55,617 bases of DNA, from the IMG/VR virus record IMGVR_UViG_3300042731_007656, positions 1-55,617 of that record; one strand, written 5' to 3'. A program made the translations under genes and the position numbers. How positions within the stretch are numbered: the first letter of the stretch is position 1; each line of letters begins with the position of its first letter. Under the pieces are notes generated by a model. That model saw only the letters and a program-made list of their open reading frames with translations. It made no database searches and was not told where the DNA came from. Source of the DNA: a virus. Below, piece after piece: positions 50,524 to 55,617 of this stretch.

Positions 50524-51864
50524 TTAATCATCGCCCGCTGCCTCCGCTCGAAGCATCTCAGCGCGCTCTTCTGCGGTCATGTTGTCTTCTATGTACAAAT
50601 CGTCGCCTAACGGTACAAGTGTAGCTGGTTGATACAGTGTGTCTCCGCCTTCGATAGATTCTCTATGTGGGAGCAGCGCCCTCAGTTCATTTGGCGTCTC
50701 GATGTTTATCTCGCGTCGTAGTTTAATTTCTTGCAATTTCTGCCGTATCAGAATGTTAATGGACTCATCATCATAAGATATCCGCATCTTATCATTTAGT
50801 CCATACCGTGGCAACAGTATTTTTGATAAGCCTGCAAAAATGATATTTGCGGTCGGCAAAACTGTGTTTTCAAAAAAATTAAACAACGCGTTTTCGACAT
50901 TATTATATGTTGCAGCATCAAGCGTTACAAGTGGTAGGGGTATCCCGTACCGCAAATAAATCGAATGACCTGCCACTGCGTCAAGTGTGGCAAAGTCCAT
51001 GTCTTTGTTGTTAGTGCCGAGTTCAGTTATGTTGACCTCTTCACCGGACACTACCGCGATACCACCAGCGTTTCCAGGTCCAGCGAGATCCTCATTAATG
51101 CGCCGCTTGCGCATCTTATGTTCGTCATCGCTTATCCCGTCTGGCTCATTAAAACTTACCAGTAAGGATAGACGACCACCGTTTTCGAGCAACGATAAAT
51201 TGTGGTAACGGCCTTTAATTTGTTGTTTGGCTTCGAGCGCTGCGGCTTCAAGCGGGCTGTCGCCTTCGATGTTAGCTTCTCGAGACGAAAATCCCATAAG
51301 ATGATACAGTTCTCGAATGTTTCCATCAAGGTATCTTACTGTGCGGCGTTTTTCCACACGTATATACTGACCTTGGCCGGATCCGATAGCCACATCGTAG
51401 CGAGCAGGCCGATAGTCGCTCGCCATTGTCGTGTAAACATTTTGCAGTTTTGGTGCGTAAATCTCAATAGGCGGTCGGTTTATGTTGCCGAGCATTGCCA
51501 GATATGCGTCATGCTTAAGTAGATAGTGCCGGGTGAATGCCCCAATAAATTGTGACCACGTCTCAAACGCGTTTGGAGTGTGCAGTAAATCAAGCACAGG
51601 ATGCGATGTAATGAGCTTACCGGCACCATTAACGAGCACAGGTTCGATCTGTTCGACCTTTGACGCTATCATGTCCACAGCTGTGGCCACAGTGCTGTTT
51701 TGCCTGTAGTAAGACATTGCCTTTTGTGCGTCTATACGTTGGCCACCAAAAACCTGCTCTAAAAATGATCCTGCAGGTATAGGCCAAACAATTTCAGAGC
51801 CTTGGCTTTTCTTCTCCGCTGACTTAGAATTTTTACTACTAAAAAAACGCTTGAAAAACGCCAT
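50524..51864 (-). CDS. Portal protein, HK97 family
   Basis: 446 residues. WPIPAGSFLEQVFGGQRIDA, a conserved ATAVDMIASKVEQIEPVLV, HDAYLAMLGNINRPPIEIYA, YHLMGFSS and the final domain with ENTVLPTANIIFAGLSKILL match phage portals. It forms the 12-mer DNA channel at one vertex. Located directly after the large terminase gene. Confidence 0.9.
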   Translation of the reverse strand: MAFFKRFFSSKNSKSAEKKSQGSEIVWPIPAGSFLEQVFGGQRIDAQKAMSYYRQNSTVATAVDMIASKVEQIEPVLVNGAGKLITSHPVLDLLHTPNAFETWSQFIGAFTRHYLLKHDAYLAMLGNINRPPIEIYAPKLQNVYTTMASDYRPARYDVAIGSGQGQYIRVEKRRTVRYLDGNIRELYHLMGFSSREANIEGDSPLEAAALEAKQQIKGRYHNLSLLENGGRLSLLVSFNEPDGISDDEHKMRKRRINEDLAGPGNAGGIAVVSGEEVNITELGTNNKDMDFATLDAVAGHSIYLRYGIPLPLVTLDAATYNNVENALFNFFENTVLPTANIIFAGLSKILLPRYGLNDKMRISYDDESINILIRQKLQEIKLRREINIETPNELRALLPHRESIEGGDTLYQPATLVPLGDDLYIEDNMTAEERAEMLRAEAAGDD

Positions 51865-51865
51865 G

Positions 51866-53485
51866 TTATATCATCACTTTTTTATTAAGTACTGGCCAAT
51901 AATTCATTACAACCGAGTCGGCGCGGTTAGGTGATTTGGTTCCAGACGGTGTCTTGTCTATCACGATTTTGCCCTTACCATTTATATTGTAGGTAGCCTG
52001 CGATAGTTCGGTTGTCAACTCATGCAGCTCTGTCAGCGTTGAATCGATACTGATAAGGTCTGTGTCTGGGTATACCTCGCCGTGTTCGACTGCCCGATAT
52101 GTACGCTCAAACCGCACGCGCAACTGCCACCAGCCCTGCGCCTTAAGGTTTTCATAAAAATCCCTGTTCCTGGCAGTCGTCTTGTCACCTTGTATTATAC
52201 GGCGTTCTTTGTGCAACGGGCTCGACGATGCAACCCATTTGACAAAACTTATACTGTTAATCCATTCGTTGCCATCTTCTCGGCGTAAATGGTTAACAGT
52301 TGTTTTTACAGAAGAACCGATGCCGATACTATCATACTGCAAATTGCGCGACCCGTCAAGCCGCATATAGTGGATCGCTTGTTTCGTGGTAATACCTACA
52401 TCAGGCTCACCCCATGTATTGCACTGCTTAAGCACTATGCCGTTCCGCCTGGTGTAGCAGTTTAGGTCACCGCCTTCTTCGGCAACATCGAGAGCACTAA
52501 TAATTCTACCATCTGTGTCAATGCCTAATTTTTTGTGTGCATCAATAGCGGATTTAACCCATATTGCAGGTATGACTACACGCTCAACAGCGGCAGAGTA
52601 ATCACGGTCGATCTCTTGCGCAAAAATGTGGAGCATGCCCTCGCGTTTAAATTTTTCTTTTCGTGATTCATACCACTCGATGTCTTTTGCTGGGTGATCA
52701 CGCCAGTCAAAAATAAAGACACGCGTAACACCGCGTGGTATATCCTTCCCAGGTTGCCACACAATCCCGGACTGCCGGCGCCGCGCAAAAACGTTACCGT
52801 GTCCATTAACACTTGAAAGATCTACCCGCACTCGCGTTGTTTCGGATAGAGCCGCTTCGATTAACTCTGGCCGTTCATAGTGTGCTGATTCGTCGCAAAA
52901 AAATATTGCTTTCCTGCCGCCTCTTCCAATATTATCCCCCGCCTCACCTGTGATTGTGCTACCATTCTCGGGGTTTATTATACGCATGTAGAGACAATGG
53001 TTTTTCGGCGAAAAATTACGTGGCCACAGGAACCTTGGCAGGTATTCAATCACCATCCGAATTTTTTCGAAAATGCTGTCCGGATCACCAAGCTTGTCGA
53101 CAAGGTTTGCTTTACGCGACCCCCATCCTATAGAGGATCCATCTACATATAGCCATAGCCATACAGATACGGCGCTGCACAACCAAGTGGCACCGACATC
53201 ACGACATTTCTCTATTAATCCACTTTCTTGTGTCTTTAATAGATCAAGGATAAAATGGACAAGCGTCTTTTGCTTATCGAACAGCTTAAACGGCATTAAC
53301 ACCGGCAGTGTCTCATGCATGGCATTACGCGGATCATACGTGACGCACCAATCTTCGATGAATTCGACTGGTCGCGTGCGGTAATATTCGCGTGCGCCAT
53401 GCACCATCCTTAGATCACCTTTAACGCGAAAAAGCGCCTGTTGGCGCTTTATAAGAATACTGTGGTAATCAGGCGGCCAATGCAT
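51866..53485 (-). CDS. Terminase large subunit
   Basis: 539 residues. The P-loop region is the variant KCRDVGATWLCSAV, Walker B is KAIFFCDES, and the RNase H-like nuclease begins ISALDVAEEGGDLN with a later D in YDSIGIGSS and ADSVVMNYWP. The motor packages DNA and cuts concatemers. The mode of packaging cannot be read from sequence. The small subunit gene is just upstream. Confidence 0.9.
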   Translation of the reverse strand: MHWPPDYHSILIKRQQALFRVKGDLRMVHGAREYYRTRPVEFIEDWCVTYDPRNAMHETLPVLMPFKLFDKQKTLVHFILDLLKTQESGLIEKCRDVGATWLCSAVSVWLWLYVDGSSIGWGSRKANLVDKLGDPDSIFEKIRMVIEYLPRFLWPRNFSPKNHCLYMRIINPENGSTITGEAGDNIGRGGRKAIFFCDESAHYERPELIEAALSETTRVRVDLSSVNGHGNVFARRRQSGIVWQPGKDIPRGVTRVFIFDWRDHPAKDIEWYESRKEKFKREGMLHIFAQEIDRDYSAAVERVVIPAIWVKSAIDAHKKLGIDTDGRIISALDVAEEGGDLNCYTRRNGIVLKQCNTWGEPDVGITTKQAIHYMRLDGSRNLQYDSIGIGSSVKTTVNHLRREDGNEWINSISFVKWVASSSPLHKERRIIQGDKTTARNRDFYENLKAQGWWQLRVRFERTYRAVEHGEVYPDTDLISIDSTLTELHELTTELSQATYNINGKGKIVIDKTPSGTKSPNRADSVVMNYWPVLNKKVMI

Positions 53486-53490
53486 ACTCG

Positions 53491-53955
53491 TTAGTCGTCC
53501 TGCTTGATCATTTGCGCGTAGATATTTGCAGCATCCTTAAGGTCTGTATCCGATTTGATGCACCCGTCCGCCTCTGTGATCATATTCGAGTATTCGTGTT
53601 TTTCTGGCGCGTAGGAACCTTTGACCTTGAATGCCATGTCAAGAGCTTTTAATTGCAGTCCGAGCGCCTCAACTTCACGTTCGTCGACAACAACACCTTG
53701 ATGTGCGAAAAATTTGGTCTCTTTTGCATCGAGCAACGTAGCAAGTTTTATTTTAAGTGTCGTTTCGGAAAGGCCTACCTCATCAAGCCATTCGGCTATT
53801 TTATCTTTAAAATACTTGTAGTTAGCGCTCCCAGAACTACTTGGCGAACTGTATCCAGCAGCAATTGCGGCACCGGATTTTTTTAGGAATGTGCTCTTAT
53901 TACTGTGATCTAAAAAATGGGATAACCACAATTGCTTTCTGGACGGTTTTTGCAT
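53491..53955 (-). CDS. Terminase small subunit-like protein
   Basis: 154 residues. NKSTFLKKSGAAIAAGYSSP resembles the terminase_2 helix-turn-helix, followed by a helical region (LKIKLATLLDAKETKFFAH) and an acidic tail. Position directly before the large terminase supports the call. Confidence 0.75.
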   Translation of the reverse strand: MQKPSRKQLWLSHFLDHSNKSTFLKKSGAAIAAGYSSPSSSGSANYKYFKDKIAEWLDEVGLSETTLKIKLATLLDAKETKFFAHQGVVVDEREVEALGLQLKALDMAFKVKGSYAPEKHEYSNMITEADGCIKSDTDLKDAANIYAQMIKQDD

Positions 53956-53963
53956 GATTCGTT

Positions 53964-54131
53964 TTATTTGTTGCCTTTGTCAACCTGCGCTTGTGCAGCT
54001 TTTCCGAGGATCGAAATAGCACGTAAAACAAGCCCTCTATAGCGGAACTTAGGACAGCGTGTTAAGGCAATATCGACGAGCAGTGTAACAAGGCTGATTA
54101 CATCTATATTAGCTGTGATTGTTTCAAACAT
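53964..54131 (-). CDS. Small hypothetical protein (55 aa)
   Basis: Starts MFETITANIDVISLVTLLVD; a hydrophobic helix is followed by a basic segment (RCPKFRYRGLVLRAI). GGGGAG lies before the ATG, and the gene overlaps the end of the nuclease gene by eight bases. Between nuclease and terminase genes. Function unknown. Confidence 0.6.
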   Translation of the reverse strand: MFETITANIDVISLVTLLVDIALTRCPKFRYRGLVLRAISILGKAAQAQVDKGNK

Positions 54132-54564
54132 GGTGGTCTCCCCAATTAGGATACATTATTAGTAGTTCTCTTTCGATTCGTTTTTTAAAGTACAGTAAAA
54201 ATGAGTCGAGGTCAATGTCTACGGCTGCCTGTACACCGTCTATTAATGTGGCAGGCATCATTATGCGCCATTTTGATCTGTTAGGCCGATACATGAGTAC
54301 CGGTGTCTGCCCGTCCTGTGTCTGATCTAATGTCTGCTTCCACCAGGCTTTTACGTTAGCTTTTTCCTGTCTTTTTATTTCGAGCGCGAGCCACTCCATG
54401 CCAACTACATCATATCCGCCGTTCATGGTCTGCATTAAATTGCGTTTTAGTTCTGGCGGTTCAATGCCGGCCGCTGTAAAAACCTCGTTAATCACAGGTT
54501 GCAATATCGCTATGGCTTCACGCTCACCCCGCTGGCCTTTGCTTCGACTGCTTTTTCCACCCAT
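54124..54564 (-). CDS. PD-(D/E)XK nuclease, Holliday-junction-resolvase-like
   Basis: 146 residues: basic start (KSSRSKGQRGEREAIAIL), then NGGYDVVGMEWLALEIKRQE. E in GERE, D in GYD and E-x-K in LEIKRQ give the nuclease pattern of resolvase-like phage enzymes. Likely resolves branched DNA before packaging. Directly upstream of the terminase genes. Confidence 0.75.
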   Translation of the reverse strand: MGGKSSRSKGQRGEREAIAILQPVINEVFTAAGIEPPELKRNLMQTMNGGYDVVGMEWLALEIKRQEKANVKAWWKQTLDQTQDGQTPVLMYRPNRSKWRIMMPATLIDGVQAAVDIDLDSFLLYFKKRIERELLIMYPNWGDHHV

Positions 54565-54753
54565 TTATAATGTCCCATCGGCTTCTCTAAAGTATATAGG
54601 CACAATCCCGTTGAGGATATTGCGCACAGTTTGTGGACTGCAGCCGACCTCGCATGCAATTACGGCATGCGACTTGCCCTCGCTACGTAGATTGGTAACA
54701 CTGTTAGCAATACTGCGCCACTCAGCTTCTGTCCATTTAGATTTATTCGCCAC
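54565..54753 (-). CDS. Small helix-turn-helix protein
   Basis: 62 residues. WTEAEWRSIANSVTNLRSEG followed by SHAVIACEVGCSPQTVRNIL is a clear HTH of homeodomain/resolvase type. Could regulate the late operon. Its start overlaps the end of the preceding gene, and its stop abuts the nuclease start. Confidence 0.7.
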   Translation of the reverse strand: MANKSKWTEAEWRSIANSVTNLRSEGKSHAVIACEVGCSPQTVRNILNGIVPIYFREADGTL

Positions 54754-54967
54754 TGTCTTTTTCCATTAGTAGTTGTTTCAGGTACATCACCAGGTCACAC
54801 GCCTCTTGATAGGCGTCAACAAGAGCGTCACGTCCATTATGTGTTTTTAAGACTGTGCCATATTTTCTGCGACCGATCTCACTTCTGTACTTGAGATCAG
54901 CCAAAACAGCTGCAAGCACTTCGCTATCCCCATCTATAGGCATTTTTTGTCTCTTTGCATCGTCCAT
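54743..54967 (-). CDS. Small MazG-like/dNTP pyrophosphohydrolase-type protein, apparently leaderless
   Basis: 74 residues from the ATG at 54967 (MDDAKRQKMPIDGDSEVL). The pattern RRKYGTVLKTHNGRDALVDA then YQEACDLVMYLKQL is that of small phage proteins annotated as dATP/dGTP pyrophosphohydrolases; activity is unproven. No ribosome site precedes the ATG; instead a TATAAT box ends seven bases upstream, placing the predicted transcription start on the A of ATG. Confidence 0.7.
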   Translation of the reverse strand: MDDAKRQKMPIDGDSEVLAAVLADLKYRSEIGRRKYGTVLKTHNGRDALVDAYQEACDLVMYLKQLLMEKDSGE

Positions 54968-54973
54968 GGTTGT

Positions 54974-55001
54974 ATTATAACACAAATTTTAGTTAAGGCA
55001 A
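54974..55001 (-). promoter_or_regulatory. Promoter predicting a leaderless transcript
   Basis: Minus strand: TTGCCT (54996-55001), 16 bases, TGTGT then a perfect TATAAT (54974-54979). Only six bases separate the -10 from the ATG at 54967. Could launch the late structural transcription unit. Confidence 0.6.
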
Positions 55002-55005
55002 ACAA

Positions 55006-55506
55006 TTATTTTTTATTGTTGTCGTAAACCCTGCTCTGAAGCAGATTTAGAAACAGAAGATAATCACCGCCTTTACCTGGCGTGTACCTCGGATAGTAAT
55101 ACTTTCCTTTATCGCGAAACCACAATCTGGTAAGGTTACTGTAACCGTTGTCGCCGTGAAACATAACCCAGTTTTGGCCACGGTATCGCGTGTCGAAATA
55201 GACACCGATTCTATAGAATGTTCGTGACATCACCAGCTTGTAAAACGCATCCACAGGATTGCCGGCAACGAAAAAGTCAACCGCTTTAGAATATTCGTAC
55301 TTATCGGGGTCACAGAAATGCATTGACGTGGTCCTGTCAAATCTTGCCAATGCACCGGGTGCAGGTGAAGGGTAGATCGGAACTTTCAAAGCACTGCGCG
55401 CGCTCTGCAGTGTGGCCAACAAATATTCACTTGCGTACGCGTTCGGGTCCTCCGGAAATTCTTCTGGTGAAAAATCTGGATATTTACTCCAGTCTAATTG
55501 TCGCAT
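55006..55506 (-). CDS. M15-like peptidase, candidate endolysin
   Basis: 166 residues. The S-x-H pattern (SMHFCDPDKY, S61 and H63), D77 in SKAVDFFV and W113...H117 in WVMFHGD are the zinc-ligand pattern of D-Ala-D-Ala-type M15 peptidases and related domains. It has no signal peptide and no separate binding domain, so a holin would be needed for access to peptidoglycan. AAGGAG precedes the ATG. The only recognised cell-wall enzyme in the genome. Confidence 0.65.
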   Translation of the reverse strand: MRQLDWSKYPDFSPEEFPEDPNAYASEYLLATLQSARSALKVPIYPSPAPGALARFDRTTSMHFCDPDKYEYSKAVDFFVAGNPVDAFYKLVMSRTFYRIGVYFDTRYRGQNWVMFHGDNGYSNLTRLWFRDKGKYYYPRYTPGKGGDYLLFLNLLQSRVYDNNKK

Positions 55507-55516
55507 TTCTGGCTCC

Positions 55517-55617
55517 TTAAGATTTTATAACTGGCCAAAGACCAGTGCTGGTGATCAAAGTGGTTATACATCCTTTGATCTCTTTGCGCACTTCTTCCCT
55601 ACCTGCTTTCTTGGCTG
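55517..55617 (-). CDS. C-terminal part of the junction-crossing gene
   Basis: Continuation of the gene that starts at 209. From the repeat (55554-55617) it reads through TSTGLWPVIKS to the TAA at 55517-55519, 11 bases before the peptidase start. Seen only when the terminal repeat is collapsed. Confidence 0.7.
   Translation of the reverse strand, partial: AKKAGREEVRKEIKGCITTLITSTGLWPVIKS
55554..55617. repeat. Terminal direct repeat, right copy
   Basis: Exact copy of bases 1-64. See the left copy for interpretation. Confidence 0.95.

Noticed and set aside
1-55617. tRNA genes and CRISPR arrays
   Set aside because: No cloverleaf with a recognisable T-arm and no regularly spaced repeat array was seen by eye.

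Overview
The window is the complete genome of a tailed phage. Bases 1-64 are repeated exactly at 55554-55617, as expected when a circular or circularly permuted molecule of about 55.55 kb is assembled linearly, and one small gene runs across the junction. The virion genes describe a contractile-tailed (myovirus-type) phage: an HK97-type head joined to a Mu-like sheath, tube and baseplate. Sec-type signal peptides, sigma70-like promoters (TTGACA-N17-TATAAT types) and three sigma28/FliA-like promoters suggest a Gram-negative, probably motile host. No integrase, transposase, partition or lysogeny-type CI gene was recognised. Regulators (AntA-type antirepressor, ribbon-helix-helix protein, small Cro-like HTH) are present, so the lifestyle is unresolved.

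Layout. (1) 1-13.2 kb, minus strand: many short early genes in small promoter-led units, including an MT-A70 adenine methyltransferase, a MazG-like pyrophosphohydrolase, a pyrimidine-dimer glycosylase-like protein, an antirepressor, an AT-rich candidate origin (9.7-10.1 kb), a prim-pol/helicase and a stand-alone paralogue of its C-terminal domain. (2) 13.3-13.66 kb: divergent control region with a Cro-like gene to the left and a strong promoter to the right. (3) 13.66-25.37 kb, plus strand: replication and recombination genes: Sak4-like ATPase, DUF669 ssDNA-binding-like protein, Cas4/RecB-like nuclease, SF2 helicase, pentapeptide-repeat protein, sliding-clamp-like protein and family A DNA polymerase. 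The polymerase is interrupted by an intein. (4) A bidirectional hairpin at 25.38 kb separates this unit from the convergent structural operon. (5) 25.4-55.5 kb, minus strand, read from high to low coordinates: M15-like peptidase, small nucleotide-metabolism and HTH genes, a PD-(D/E)XK nuclease, terminase, portal, holin-like genes, head protease and capsid, connectors, sheath, tube, tail chaperones with a likely -1 frameshift, tape measure, Mu-like gp43 to gp48 baseplate, tailspike and tail fibre.

The most unusual feature is in the polymerase intein (23862-24812). The splicing blocks are in the polymerase frame, but the place where an in-frame homing endonuclease normally sits is filled by an HNH-type endonuclease gene (24046-24759) in the +1 frame. 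It has its own Shine-Dalgarno and start at the end of block B and its stop inside block F, and both frames stay open throughout. Other notable points are the near-consensus sigma28 promoters, a strongly over-represented heptamer GCCACAG that is missing from 22.1-33.0 kb, a promoter-led pair of signal-peptide proteins inserted in the baseplate operon, a structured RNA candidate ending in a terminator, and an apparently leaderless gene.
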